Source of the DNA: Tolypeutes matacus
Taxonomy: Eukaryota > Chordata > Mammalia > Cingulata > Chlamyphoridae
Length of the DNA stretch: 64,000 nt
NCBI GenBank assembly: GCA_026826555.1
Contig: JAKSZT010054581.1
Location: 2,141,415 to 2,205,414, forward strand
Direction of reading: 5' to 3'
The notes beneath the pieces were generated by a model. That model was not told where the DNA came from. It did not search any database and was given only the letters and a program-made list of their open reading frames with translations. Made by a program: the position numbers and the translations under genes. Shown in pieces: positions 44,791-58,127 of this stretch. How positions within the stretch are numbered: the stretch's first letter is position 1; each line of letters opens with the position of its first letter.

Positions 44791-44812
44791 GGATAGATAA
44801 TAGATGATATAG
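44743..44812. repeat. (GATA)n microsatellite
   Basis: About fifteen GATA units, uninterrupted from about 44745 to 44789, then mixed with GGATAGATAATAGATG. Likely polymorphic in length. Confidence 0.97.
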
Positions 44813-44814
44813 AT

Positions 44815-46410
44815 AAATTTAGAGAATAGCTTATTGAGACTAGATGATTGATATTCTCTAGCATTACAACTCTGAACAGCTTTCTTTGGTATGTGCCCAT
44901 TAGAGTTTACTCTTCCTTGGTGAAGCGTATAGATATTCTTTGAAAGTCATGACTCCTTAAACATCACAGACATTCTCTGTGGTGGCCTTCCATGTGATTT
45001 TTACATACTCTGAATATAAAAATCTTCATTATAAATGTGATCACATGACAGGTGCTGTGATATAACCTGGACATTTCCCAAGTTAATTATGATTTTCAGA
45101 TGGTGGTTATAAATTTTGCACTTGTGCATTCATGACAAAAACAATATTCTACAATAATTTCATGTAAATCTATTTATAAAAATTATCCATGATATGTCAC
45201 CTTTAAACCATGACCATAGTTAGATTATTTACCTAGATGACATCAGTTTCCTTTCTTCTATATAATGGTTTAAAAACCTGTTATTAGTTTAGAAGTCTCA
45301 AAGGATTTAATGTGTAATGTGTCTCCTATCTAAATATGAGCCACAGATCTATTATCCATTAAAATGGCAGTTGACTTTGAAATATTGTTGATCATTCTGA
45401 AGCACTGAAGAGACATTGTACAGATCATGGGATCCATAGGTCCTGCCTCTCTTGACTCTACACAACTCAGGAATTCATTTTGAAAATAAGTTAATATAGT
45501 TTAAGGGTGCATATGATTCAAGACCACTTACTGTAGAATTGTTCTTTCCTGATCATTCCTGTGATATGAAATCTCCCATTTTCAACTTTTTTCTTGGTCC
45601 TCAAACATAGGTTTTCATTTCCTCTCTTGTATCTTCAATACAAGATAAAATTCAGTGATTCTTGTTTTTCTCTTTAAGAGATGAAGAAGTTTCTTGATTT
45701 GTTTTGGTCTATCCAATTCTTCAAAATTTCCAAAGAGCCATAAATTTAACACTATATTCTATGTCTGAATGTGCAGCCAAAATTAAGGAAACAATATTTC
45801 CTATTTATGTCTCCCATTTATCAAATTTGAAGAAATGTTATCTATAGGAGATAAAATGGACAATTGGGGACAATGGTGGTAATGAGAATTTTAGACACAT
45901 TTTAATGAGGTTTTCAAAATATGCAGTATATTCTATCAGAATTTTAGAAACTTAAAATTAGGAAATAAATATGTGATTCCTCATTGCCTTCTCTGCCCAA
46001 AAATGTCCTGTGTGCCCACCTCAAGAATCCACTTTCCTCTTCACTGAAATGTCTGTAACACTGGGCAGATTGAACTAAATTGCTGAAACAGTAACCTCCT
46101 TAATGGACTTTAAACTTTTATTCTTATTCATTTCTAACAACTCTATTTAATACATTCCTAAGCTGATGGCAGGTACTAAATAATCAATGAGTGTATTATT
46201 TCTCTAAAAAGGCCTGATACTGGATGAAAAAAGAAATCCTTCCTCATCTCTTCAGGTAATACACAGCATTAGTGGAGACTGGAACAAATTAGTATAATGT
46301 TAGGAGGGAGATTACTTACTGATGAGGCCTTAGTCTACCATAACCATCAAAGAGTTCTGAAAAAACTAAACTGGAACTCAAATCATTGAAAGCCCTTGAA
46401 CACAGGCTAT
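44815..46410. other. A+T-rich non-coding sequence
   Basis: About 1.6 kb without a gene, recognisable repeat or long frame. I see nothing to annotate. Confidence 0.4.
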
Positions 46411-46413
46411 CCA

Positions 46414-46835
46414 TGCTATGGTGGTTTGAAGCTGCTTTTAAATATAAAAATATGTTTTTAAAATTAATCCATTCCTATGCATTTTGGACCTATCCTAAGC
46501 AGGACCTTTTGGTAATGTTACTTAAGTTAGTTGTCACTCAGCTCAATTAAGTTGGGTCTTCATCCCCTTACTGGAGTCCTTTATAAGAAAGTAAAATTCA
46601 GAAAAAGAGAAATAAAATTACAGAAGCCAGAAGCTGAAATGGGAAACATCAGGAAATGCCACGATGTACATTGCCACGTGACAGAGGAGTCCAGGATTGC
46701 TACAAACTGGTCTTCCAAAAGGAAGCATCATCTTGATGATGACTTGATTTGAATATTTGCATAGCCTCAAACTGGAAAATGCTTTAATCAGCCTAGGAAA
46801 TAAAAACATATGCCAAAAGGAGACAACTACACATC
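46414..46835 (+). mobile_element. MaLR-like LTR, sense
   Basis: Begins TGCTATGGTGGTTTGAAGCT, then AAATTAATCCATTCCTATGC, GGGTCTTCATCCCCTTACTG, GTCCTTTATAAGAAAG and a 'GCCACGTGACAGAGGAG' block. This is the collinear order of MaLR (MLT/MST-like) LTRs and the mirror of 15375-15824. The 73- and 99-codon frames here are chance. Confidence 0.65.
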
Positions 46836-47219
46836 TGCTTGCAAGAGAAGTATAATTTCTATGAAAAAATAATTTCCTTCTCTCCAGTGGTTGTGTCCTC
46901 AAAAGCTCACTTGACAACTGTCTTCCTCTGGGTTTTCACTCAAAAACATATAAGCATTAGGTGGGAAAATATTAGGATAGTGAACAGTTATGTGAAACCA
47001 ATCTTCAGAATTTCCAGACCCACTTATATTGCAGCCTCAGCCCTATTCCTGGAGGTAACCCCCACTCTAATCATTAGGATTATTTGGAGTACTCCAAGAG
47101 AAATAGGGTAAGGGCTTTCCCTTCCCAGGGTCAAATGAAGATTACTATTGCTACTTTAGCTAATATGGAAGATAAAAAATACCATCACGGTACAGATAAG
47201 AATATGGAAACATTAAGTT

Positions 47220-47440
47220 TTGCAGTTAATTATCTCACAACACTCAGAGGCTAAGCACATTCTGGAAAAGGCAAAACTATAAGACAGTAAAACAAAGTGG
47301 TTGCCAGGGGATTTTGGAAGGTGTGAATGGATGAGGCAGAGTAGATGTTTAAGGCAATGAGACTAGTCTATGATCCTTTATTAGTGGATACATGACACTA
47401 TTCATTTTGTCAAAACACATACTAGACTAGAGCATAGAGA
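47220..47440 (+). mobile_element. L1 3'-untranslated fragment, sense
   Basis: AAAGTGGTTGCCAGGGGATT, then a 'TTTATTAGTGGATACATGACA' region and CATTTTGTCAAAACACATA, follows the 3' untranslated plan of old L1M elements. It lies immediately upstream of the younger L1. Confidence 0.55.
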
Positions 47441-47475
47441 AAAGCTAATCAATTGAAAAAACCCATCAAGATAAT

Positions 47476-48468
47476 ATGATGACCAGAGGGCAACAAAAAA
47501 ATACAAATTACTCTGAGAAACTGGAAAACATGGACTAGTAGTCCAATGCACAAAATAAAAACCAGGAAGTGATGCAGAACATCAAACAACTAATCAAAGC
47601 TATCCAAACAAATATCATGGACCAACTTAAAGAACTGAAGGAAGAGATTAAGGATATAAAGAAGACACTGGGAGAAAATACTGAAGAAATTGCAAACATG
47701 CCTAAAAAGGTAATGGATATGATGATGAACAATGGCACAAGCCAAGAAATGGAAAAGACGGTGGACTCACATGGCAGCAGATTTGAACAGGCAGAGGAAA
47801 GAATAAGTGATATGGAAGACAATGCAGCTGAAATAAAAGAGATTGTAGAACAGATAAACAAAAAGATAGAAAAAATCCAGCATGGACTCAGGGAATTAAC
47901 CGATAATACAAAACGCACAAACATATGCATTATGGGCATCCCAGAAGGAGAAGAGAAGGGAAAGGGAACAGAAGGAGCGTTGAAGGAAATAATGGCTGAA
48001 AACTTCCCAACTCTATTGAGAGAGATGGATGTGCAGATCCAGGAAGCACAGCACACCCCAAATAGTATAAATCCCAACAGGCCAACTACAAGACATATAC
48101 TTGTAAAAATGCTCAATGCTCAAGACAAAGAGAAAATACTCAAGGCAGCAAGATAAAAGAGAACCATCACATACAAGGGAAGCACAATAAGATTAAGTGC
48201 TGATTTCTCACCTGAAACCATGGAGGCAAGAAGACAGTGGTATGACTTACTCAAAACACTAAAAGAAAAAACCTTCCAGCCACGAATTCTCTATCCAGCA
48301 AAATTGGCATTCAAAAATGATGGAGAGTTCAAAATATTCACAGATAAACAGAATTTAAGAGAGTATGTCAAGAAGAAACCAGCACTTCGAGAAATACTAA
48401 AGGAATCTCTACAAGTTGAAAGGAAAAACAAGGGAGAGAGAGTTGGAGGAGAGTTTAAAAACAACTGA
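47476..48468 (+). pseudogene. L1 ORF1 (RNA-binding chaperone), two stops
   Basis: One frame of 330 codons, close to the usual 338. It runs from MMTRGQQKNTNYSEK at 47476 and is interrupted by TAG at codon 21 (47536-47538) and TAA at codon 227 (48154-48156). The Lys/Glu-rich amino-terminal half is a predicted coiled coil. The middle RNA-recognition part includes TNICIMGIPEGE, and the carboxy-terminal part has PRILYPAKLAF and FKIFTDKQ. ORF1 protein forms trimers that coat L1 RNA. The frame is otherwise intact, so the lesions look recent. Confidence 0.88.
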
Positions 48469-48522
48469 AAATACAAAAAGAGTAACAAAACAACATATGA
48501 CATACATTAACCCAAAGAAAAA

Positions 48523-51500
48523 ATGGCTGAAGTAAGAAATTCGTTACGAGTAATAACACTGAATGTTAATGGATTAAATTCACCAATCAAAAGACACAAA
48601 TTGGCAGAATGGATAACAAAATATGATCCATCTATATGCTTTCTACAAGAAACCCACCTTTGACCAGGGATACAAGGAGGCTGAAAGTGAATGGCTGGAA
48701 AACCATTTTACAAGCTAACAATAGCCAAAAAAGGGCAGGAGTCGCTATTCTAATATCAGACAAAATAGACTTTAAAAGCAAAACTATTGTAAGAGACAAA
48801 GATGGACACTACATATTAGTAAAAGGAGTAATTTCCAAGAAAAGAGAACAATCATGAACATTTACGCACCTAATCGAGGTGCCTCAAAATATGTGTGGCA
48901 AACTCTGGAAAAACTAAGAGGAGAAATAAATGCATCTACAATTATAGCCGGGGAATTCAACACACCACTATCATCATTAGACAGAACATATGGACAAAGA
49001 ATCAATAAAGAAACTAAGGCACTCAACAATACATTAGAAGTCCTGGACTTAATAGACATATACAGAACACTACACCCAAATACAGCGGGATTTACTTTCT
49101 TCTCGAGTGCACATGGAACATACTGCAAAATAGACCACATGCTAGGCCACAAAACAACACTCAATTAATTCAGAAAGATTGAGATTATACAAAGTAATTT
49201 CTCTGACCACAATGGAATGTAGGGCCACAGAAACAGGTTAGGCACAAGGATATGGAAGTTAAACAACACACTCTTAGACAAAGAGTGGGTCAAAGAGGAA
49301 ATGTCAAAAGAAATCATTAACTACCTTGAAACGAATGAAAACGACAACACAACATGTCAAAACCTATGGGATGCACTGAAAGGAGTCCTGAGAGGGAAGT
49401 TCATAGCCATAAATTCATATATAAAAAAAGAAGAAAGAGCTAAAATTGAAGACCTAACTGCACACTTGGAGGAATTGGAAAAACAACAACAAACTAAACC
49501 TAAAGGAAGTAGAAAGAAGGAAATAACAAAGATTAGAGCAGAACTAAATGAAATAGAGAATAAGAAAGCACTGGAAACAGTAAACAAAACCAAAAGTTGG
49601 TTCTTTGAGGATATCAACATAATTGACAAACCCTTAGCCAGACTAACAAAGAAAAAGAGAGAACAGATGCAAATACATAAAATAAGGAATGAGCAAGGTG
49701 ATATCACTACAGACCCCACAGAAATAAATAGTATCATGAGGATACTTTGAAAAATTATATGCCAACAAGAACGACAATTTCGAGGAAATGGACAAGTTTA
49801 TAGAAACCCACAAACAGCCGACATTGATGAAAGAAGAAATAGATGAACTCAACAGTCCAATTACAAGTAAAGAGATAGACTCAGTCATTAAAAACCTCCC
49901 AAGTAAGAAGAGTACAGGAACAGATGACTTCACAGCAGAATTCTACCAAACATTTCAGAAAGAGTTAACACCAATTCTACTTAAGCTCTTCAAAAAAATA
50001 GAAGTAGGAGGAATATTACCTAACTCATTCTATGAGGCCAACATTACCCTAATACCAAAACCAAAGAAAGATACCACAAGAAAGGAAAATTACAGACCAA
50101 TTTCTCTAATGAACCTAGTTGCTAAAATCCTTAACAAAATACTTGCTAATCGCATTCAACAACATATGAAAAGGATTATACACCATGACCAAGTGGGTTT
50201 CATCCCGGGTATGCAAGGATGGATCAATATAAGAAAATTAATCAATGTAATACACCACATAAACAGATTGAAAGAAAAAAATCACATGATCATCTCTATA
50301 GATGCAGAAACAGCATTTGACAAAATACAGCACTCTTTCCTCATAAAAACACTACAAAAGATAGGAATAGATGGAAACTTTCTGAAAATGATAAAGGGTA
50401 TATATGAAAAACCCAAAGCAAACATCATTTTCAATGATGAAATCCTAAAAGCCTTCCCTCTGAGATTGGGAACAAGACAAGGATGCCCACTATCACCACT
50501 CCTATTTAACGTTGTCTTAGAAGTACTTACACGAGCACTGAGACAAGAAAACTACATAAAAGGCATCCAGATTGGAAAAGAAGAAGTAAAAATTTCATTA
50601 TTGGTAGATGACATGATCCTATACATAGAAAACCCTGAGAAATCTACAACAAGGCTTTTAGAACTTATAAAGGAGATCAGTAATGTTGTAGGCTATAACA
50701 CCAATGCTCAAAAATCAGTAGCATTTCTGTGCAACAATAACGAGCAAACTGAGTAGGAAATCAGGAAAAAAATACCATTTACAATAGTAAATAAAAGAAT
50801 CAAATACCTAGTAATAAATTTAAAGTTGTAAAGGACGTATACACAGAAAACTACACAACACTGTTAAAGGAAATCAAAGAAGATTTAAATAAATGGAAAA
50901 ATATTCCCTGTTCATGGGTAGGAAGAGTAAACATCATCAAGATGTCTATCTTACCCAAACTAATCTACATATTTAATGCAATCCCAATAAAAGTCAACAT
51001 TATATTTTTTAAGGAACTGGAAAAATTAACCACAAAATATATTTGGAGAGGCAAGAGGCCCCGAATTGCCAAAGATATATTGGAAAATAAAAATAAAGTT
51101 GGAGGTATCACACTACCTGATTTTAAAACATACTACAAAGCTATAGTGATCAAAACTGTGTGGTATTGGCACAAGGATAGACCTACTTACGAATGGAACT
51201 GAATTGTGAGTTCTGATATAGATGCTCGCATAGACAGTCATCATCTGATATTTGACAAGGCCACGAAGCCCACTGAGTTGGGACAGAATGACTTCTTTAA
51301 TAAGTGGTGCTTGGAGAACTGGATATCCATATCCAAAAGAATGAGAGAAGAATACCATCTCACACCTTATACAAAATCAACTCAAGATGGATCAAAGATC
51401 TAAATATAAGGGCCAAAACCATAAAAACCTTGGAAGATGATGTAGGGAAGCATCTACAGGACCTTGTAATAGGAAATGGTTTCATAAACTTCACAGCCAA

Positions 51501-52319
51501 AGCACGAGCAGCAAGAGAAAAAATTGATAAATGGGACCTCATCAAAATTAAAAACTTCTGCCCCTCAAAGGATGTTATTAAGAATATAAAAAGGCAGCCT
51601 ACCCAATGGGAAAAAAAATTCGGCACCCATATATCTCATAGGAGCCTAATATCCTGCATATATAAAGAATCCTACACCTTGAAAATAAAAGGACAAACAA
51701 ACCATTTAAAAAATGGGCAAGTGACCTGAAAAGACACTTCTCCAAGGAAGAAATACAAATGGCTAAAAAGTACATGAAAAAATGCTCAACATCGCTTGCT
51801 ATCAGAGAAATGCAAATCAAAACTACAATGAGATACCATCTTACACCCATCAGAATGGCAGCTATTAAAAAAACATGAGGCATTAAATGTTGGAGAGGAT
51901 GTGGATGAATAGGAACACTCTTCCACTGCTGGTGGGACTGTGGTATGGTCCAGCCACTGTGGAGGACAGTTTGGCAGTTCCTCAGAAAACTAACAGTAGA
52001 TCTTCCGTATGATCCAGCAATTCCACTGCTGGATATATACCCAGAAGAACTGAAAGCAAAGACACAAGCAGATATATGCACACCAATGTTCATAGCGGCA
52101 ATGTTCACCATTGCCAAAAGTTGGAATCAGCCCCGGTGCCCATCAACAGATGAATGGATAAGCAAAATATGGTACATACATACAATGGAATATTACTCAG
52201 CTGTAAGAAGGAACAAAGTGCTAACACATGGAATAACGTGGATGAATCTTGAAGACCTTATGTTGAGTGAAGCAACCCAGGCACTGAACGATGAACAGTA
52301 TATGACCTCACTGATCTGA
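48523..52319 (+). pseudogene. L1 ORF2 (endonuclease and reverse transcriptase), broken
   Basis: Starts MAEVRNSLRVITLNVNGLN at 48523, the apurinic-type endonuclease opening. A TGA at 48661-48663 follows QETHL, and the frame shifts several times (segments 48636-48857, 48854-49168, 49301-49750, 49788-50756, 50942-51202, 51304-51729, 51945-52319). The longest segment holds the RT core: NYRPISLMN, the [12 protein letters not shown] motif and the active-site region [11 protein letters not shown] at 50601-50633, where Val replaces the Ala of the usual F/YADD. The Cys-rich end lies in the last segments. The total span of about 1,265 codons equals that of a full ORF2. Confidence 0.9.
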
Positions 52320-52969
52320 ACTGAGGAAAGTGAGCAGTCTATGAGAACCATTGTCTAAAAGATAGGTTAACAAAGGAGAGTAAGAGAAGAGCAGGCTGTG
52401 AGCCATCACCCATATGGACATAATCTATGGTAAAGGGATAGAGTGTGGTTGCATGTTGGGGGATGGGGCAGATGAGTGGTGGTTTTCCTGGGTTTGGTGG
52501 TGCAGCACTGTTGGGTGAGTGGATTAAGAAGGGCAGGTTCAAATCCCCAGGGCATGTAACTGTGAATCTTGACATTCCATGGGTCAGGATAGGGTGGTAT
52601 CATGGGCACTGGGTGTTTGGGTGGAAAGGGACAGTCAAGATCAAATGGGGTGTTTGGTGGTCATGGACAGAGGACATGGTAAATATCATCAAAATTATTA
52701 AAGTGTATCATCTAAATTGTAAAATATACTGTAAATCATTGACAATGTTTAGTTGCTATATTTTGTTATCTGTATAACTGTTATAACAATGCTAACATCC
52801 AAAAAAAAAGGTGGGGGTTAATATGGTGTGGGGAAGGGGGAGTGGTTTGTTATCTGGGAGTGTCTGGCACTCTGTGTGTGACTTTGCTGTGACCTAAAAC
52901 TTCTTTGAAAATTAAATGAAAAATTGGGAGACAATGGAGATTGAGAGGGGGAAGGTGTCACGGCACACC

Positions 52970-53060
52970 AGAAATCTGATAACACAGTGATATAAGGAAT
53001 GAAAAAAAGAAAAGAGAAAGGAAAAAAAATGAATATATATATATAGATATATATTTTTAA
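52970..53060. repeat. A-rich and (AT)n low-complexity tract
   Basis: GAAAAAAAGAAAAGAGAAAG followed by GAATATATATATATAGATAT. It separates the L1 3' end from the next repeat. Confidence 0.8.
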
Positions 53061-53239
53061 AGGTGTTTCCTTTGCTTTTTTGCCCATTTTTTGAATGTCC
53101 CAATCTGCTAATTATATTTTATTTTGTTCTGTTTTTTGTTTGATTATTTGTTTTTTTCCCTTCTCTTTGCTTTTATTTTTCCCCAATTTTCCTTATGTTT
53201 GTCTCTTGCACGTAAGCTTATCATACTTTTTTCTTTTTC

Positions 53240-54890
53240 CTAGTAAGTGTATTTGATTATTTTATGGACTACATGTTCATGGAGGATTTGGATCACAGAA
53301 GGGTTACAATGCGTACTACAGGGGATTATTGGTGGGGGGTGTCTGGGAGGGGGGATTCATGGGAATTAGTTCATCTGAATATATATGAAAGATATACAAA
53401 ATCGTTCAAAAGAACAAAAGATGGGGCATGGTCACGATGGGTGGACAATAACACAATAAATGAGGGAATCTGAATTCCTAGCCTGGAGACCTCTGCCACA
53501 GTCTCCAAGGGAGCAGCAATATTCCTCTAAGTGCAGGGACAGTGTCTGTCAAAAGAGGATGAACCACTCATGTGTTCTTTTTATTGATGACTACCCTTGT
53601 GAGGCTTTGGTCTTGTAACTGAGACTTAGCCTGCAGTTGTGGGGTGCCTAAGGGTTGCCACCTGAGAGCCTCCTTGTTGCTCAAATGTGGCCTCTCTCTA
53701 AGGCAAACTCAGCATATGATTGCATTACCTTTCCCCCAATGTGGGACATGACTCCCAGGGATGAGCCTCCCTGGCAACGAGGGATTAATCCCAAGTGCCA
53801 ACTGGCAACACAACTGGAAAAAGACCTTGAATTAAAGGGGGAATACGTAAAGACAAATGAGTTCAAGTGGCTAAGAGACTTCAAAGAGAGTCGGGAGGTC
53901 ATCCCAGAGGTAACTTGTATGCACACCTCAGTAGGAGCTCATAGAATGTCTAAGTGCCTATCACCCCACACAGAGGAGCTCCTGAGAACTCTGGAGACAC
54001 CCAGGTCCTACATAAGTGGGGATAGCCCCAGAGACTGATGCCTTATCTGTGGGCTCTGTTTTGGAATCTGTGCTCCTGAGAGTGACAGAATTGGACTCAA
54101 ATAAGTCCTCTCTGTACATGGTTCATCAGTCCCTTCTATTCAAACCTATATGTGATGCTGAAGTTTTTAGGTATACTTCCAGAGACTGGAGCCTCTGGCC
54201 TACCTATGTGCCAGGTGTGCATGGAATCTGGGTGGTGCTGCAACTCCTACCCTACAGCTCAATGGACTCATCCAAGTCACCTGATGAGGAGACAATGATG
54301 GGCAATGGCCATCCCAGGGAATGGAGAGGGCCTGCATCTGCAGGCAGGATCATCCTACCCACCATATCCTTGGGATATAAGCCCTCTCTCACTAGGAGGT
54401 GGAGTGGACATCACAATCCCAGTCCCCTCAGGATTAGGGGAAGAACTATGGACTAGTGTGGACTTGATGGTATTCTGTTGTTCACATATGGTGATTCTAG
54501 CAATGGAAGAAATTATAACAATGAGGTGGAGCCAGTGGCCACTTGACACTTTTGGGGCAGGGAGGGGATGAGCAGTTGAAATACAGGGGCTTCTTTGTGA
54601 TTATAGGTTGTCCTGAGTACCGTTGTGGCAACGGATGTAGGCCATTTTAAATCAGCACACACCACTCACAACTGTGTGGGAGAGAGTGTGGTCTACAGTG
54701 TGATCTGTGGTGTATGGTTGGTGGCAAGGCCCCAGGATGTGTAAGTCCATTGAGGGTGGTGGCCCACACTTGTGGGAGATGTTTGTGTGGGATGTGGTTT
54801 TAGGTGTGGGTGGTGGGCAACATGGGAATCCCGGTGGGTTCCATGTAATATTTTGGGTAATCTAAGGACCTCTTAAAATATATATATATA
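53240..54890 (+). repeat. Dispersed L1-associated repeat, long copy
   Basis: About 1.65 kb without a domain-bearing ORF (frames of 127 and 146 codons at 53655-54038 and 54016-54456 are unrecognised). It ends ATATTTTGGGTAATCTAAGG followed by ACCTCTTAAAATATATAT, a variant of the L1 3' terminus at 44090-44130. Parts recur at 1-400 (antisense) and at 43540-44130. It may be a long L1 3' untranslated region or a non-autonomous element moved by L1. I cannot name it. Confidence 0.6.
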
Positions 54891-54996
54891 TAAATAACAT
54901 TTTTGTAAGCAAATGCACATATATGCATATATATTTATATATCATTTTGCAAATGTTGGTATGTATTGTGAAAATTTTGATTTTTACCCAGAATTA

Positions 54997-55028
<32 letters not shown>

Positions 55029-55089
55029 CACATACCATAGTTCAATACAAAGACTGAACAATTAAGATAAGTATAGATTTTAAGAGAAA

Positions 55090-55255
55090 TATATCGATTT
55101 TTGTCAGTCAATTGTAACAAATAAACCATATTAATTGAAGAAGTTAATAATAGGGAAAGTGTGTGCAGTATGAATGTATATATGAACGCTCTGTATTTTC
55201 TGCTTAATTTTTCTGTAAGCCTAAAACTGCTTTACAAATAAATTATATTAATATA
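55090..55255 (+). mobile_element. L1 3' terminus, sense
   Basis: CAATTGTAACAAATAAACCA, then GCTTAATTTTTCTGTAAGCC, TAAAACTGCTTTACAAATAA. This is the classic L1M 3' end followed by an A/T-rich tail. Confidence 0.7.
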
Positions 55256-57321
55256 AAATAATTTCCACACCCACCTCTACTCCCCCATCCTTTCTCAGCC
55301 CTAAAGAATCACTTATATTTTTCCTGTCTCTATGAATTTCACATTATGTACCTTCATATGTATTGAGTCACATAATATCAAGTCTTTTGGGACTGATTCC
55401 TTCACTTATCATATAATTTTCAAGGTACATTCTTATTGTAACCTGTATCAGAACTCCATTCCTTTCTATGGACAAATATTTCATTGTTTGGATCAACTAA
55501 CTTGTGTTTGCCCATTAGTTATGGACATTTGTATAGTTTCCACAATTGTATATTATGAATTATATTACAAGTTTATGAACTCATGCACAAGTTTTTTGTG
55601 GTCATATATTTTTATTTCTCTTGGGTATAGGCTTAGGAGTAGGTTTGCTGGGACACGTGTTACTCTATGTTTCATTTATTTAAGGAATGGCCACAGTGTT
55701 TTCTGATGTGATGGTACCATTTTATGTTTCTACGTGTCTTATATGAGGGTTCCAATTTCTTCAAATCCTCACCAAACATTGATATTATCATTTTTTGTTT
55801 CTATTCATCCTAATGGATGGGAAGTGGTATATAATGGTTGCTTTGAATTAAACTTCCCTGAAGACTAAAAGTTTGTCTCCTTTTCATGTGCTGATTTGTC
55901 ATTTGTATAACTTCCTTCCAGAAATGTGAAATGTATAGCGCAATCCCTTGATCATTTTGTGTTATCTTTTTACTATTGGGTTGTAAATGTTCTTTATATA
56001 TTCTTGAGATATGTCTTCTCAGGTATATGATTTGCATCCATTTTTTCCCCATGAATGTTGTCCTTTCACTTTCTTGAAGCATTCCTTTCAAGCAAAAAGT
56101 TTTACACTAATTTTTGTATAATATGCAAGATAGAGTCCTCTTTATTTCTTTTAGATATGTGCATCCAGTCCCCCCAGCACAATTTGTTGAATAGTCTATT
56201 CTGTCCCAGGTGGACTTGACATCTTTGCCAAAAATCAATTGGCAATAGATGTAAGGGTCTATTTCTGAACTTACAAGTTGATTTCCTTTGTCAGTAAGAC
56301 TATTTTTATGCCAATAACATGTTAGTTTTTTTTAAAAAACCACTATAGTTTTGCAATATGCTTTCAAGTCAGGAAGTAAGAGTCTTCTAACTCTGGTATT
56401 CTTTTTCAAGATGTTTTTGACTATTCAGGGCCCCATTAATTACCATTCCAAATTAATTTTAATAATTGGCTCTTCCATTTCTGAAATGTAGGCTAATGGA
56501 ATTTTTATTGGGTTTAAGTTGAATCTTTAATCAATGTGGGTAAAATTGACATCTTAACAATACTTTGTCCTCTAATCCATGAACACAGAATGTCCTTCAT
56601 TTAGGTCTCTTTTGATTTATTTTAGCAATGTTTTGTAGTTTTCTGAATACAGGTCTTTTACATACTAGGTTGTTTATTTCTAAAATTTTAATTATTTTAA
56701 TAGCTATTGTAAATGGAATTTTATTCCTGATTTCCTCCTCATTTTGCTCATTACTAGTGAATAGAAACACTACTGATTTTTACCTGTTAATCTTGTATCC
56801 TGCCAATTTACAGAGCTCATTTATTAGCACTAGTAGTTTTGTAAATTTTTGGAGGGTCTATCTAAGTATAGGATAATATCATCTGCAAATAGCAAAAGTT
56901 TTACTTCTTCCTGTCCAATTTGGAAGTCTGTTTCTTTTACCTACCTAATTGCTATACCTAGCACTTCTAGCAAAATATAGAATAACAGTAGTGAGAGTAG
57001 GCATTCTTAGGTTCTTCCTAATCTCAGCAGTAAAGATGTCAATCTTTCACTATGGAAATCTATGTTAGTGCTTGGTTTGTCATATATAATATTTATCTTG
57101 TTGAGGAAGTTTACCTCTGCTCTTAACTTTTACTGTGTTTTAATCAAGAAAGGATGCTGGATTTTGTCAAATGCCTTTTCTGCATCAATCAAGATGCTCA
57201 AGTGATTTTTCTCTTCTTAATTTTTAAGGTGGTATATTACATTAATTGATTTTCTTGTGTTGAACCATACTTGCATACCTGGTATAAAACCCCCATGATC
57301 ATGGTGTAGAATTATTTTTTT

Positions 57322-57522
57322 GGAGGTACTGGGGCCAGGAGTTGAGCCAAGGACCTCATATGTGGGAAGCTGGTGCTCAACCACTGAGCCACATCAGCTC
57401 CCTGAATTGCTTTTTCATTTGTTTGCTTGTTGTTGTTTTTTAGAAGGCACCAGTGGCCAAACATGGGACTGCCATTGTGGGGCGAAGGGGCTCAGCCTCT
57501 TGAGCCTCATCCACTCTCCCAT
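57322..57522 (-). repeat. Two tRNA-derived SINE units (DAS-like), antisense
   Basis: The right-hand unit and the left-hand unit (reverse of 57322-57404: GGGAGCTGATGTGGCTCAGT, then GGTTGAGCACCAG and CCTCATATG-type blocks) both show the SINE head. They sit end to end inside the antisense L1. Confidence 0.75.
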
Positions 57523-58127
57523 GGTGTATAATAATTTTAATGTGCAGATGGATTAGATTTGCAAGTATTTTGTTCAGGATATTTGCGTACATATTTATTA
57601 CAGAGATTAGTATGTAAGTTTATTTTCTTATGGTATCTTTGGTTTGGTAGTAGGGTGATGTTAGTTTCATAGAATGGATTAAGTAGCATTCCCTCCTCTT
57701 CAAGTTTTGGAAGAATTTGAGGAATATTGGTATAATAATTCTTCTTGGAATGATTCATAAAATTCACCTGTGATGCCATTTTGTCCTGAGGTTTGGTTTA
57801 TTGGTAGTTTGTTGATGACTGATATAATCTCTTTGCATGTGATTTTTCTGTTGAGGTCATCTATTTCTTCTAGGGTTCAGTGTAGGTTCTTCATGTGCTT
57901 CTAGAAGTATCCTCTTTTTATCTTTATTTCTGTGGTATCAGTGATAATGTGTCCCCTCACATTCTTGATTTTATTTGCATTTTCTATGTCTTTTCCTTGT
58001 CCGTCTAGATAAAAGTTTGTCAATATTGTTGATCATCTCCAAGAACAAACTTTTGATTTTATTGAAACTTCTCATTTGAAAGAATGAACTTCCTTTCCAA
58101 TTTCTCCTCTGAGAATGTTGATCTGTC

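Larger units (their letters stand above)
47476..52920 (+). mobile_element. LINE-1, nearly full-length coding part, inactive
   Basis: Contains ORF1 (47476-48468), a 54-base spacer, ORF2 (48523-52319) and a 3' untranslated region of about 600 bases. The last ends CTAAAACTTCTTTGAAAATT followed by an A-rich stretch. No 5' untranslated region is visible upstream of 47460, so it is probably 5'-truncated close to ORF1. It is the best preserved L1 in the window and a good reference for the other fragments. It cannot move by itself because both ORFs are interrupted. Confidence 0.9.

Noticed and set aside
44743..44812. Regular short repeats that might suggest a CRISPR-like array
   Set aside because: It is a GATA tetranucleotide microsatellite without spacers, in a mammalian context.
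47535..48116. 193-codon minus-strand ORF
   Set aside because: Exact shadow of L1 ORF1, with a Ser/Phe/Ile-rich translation and no domain.
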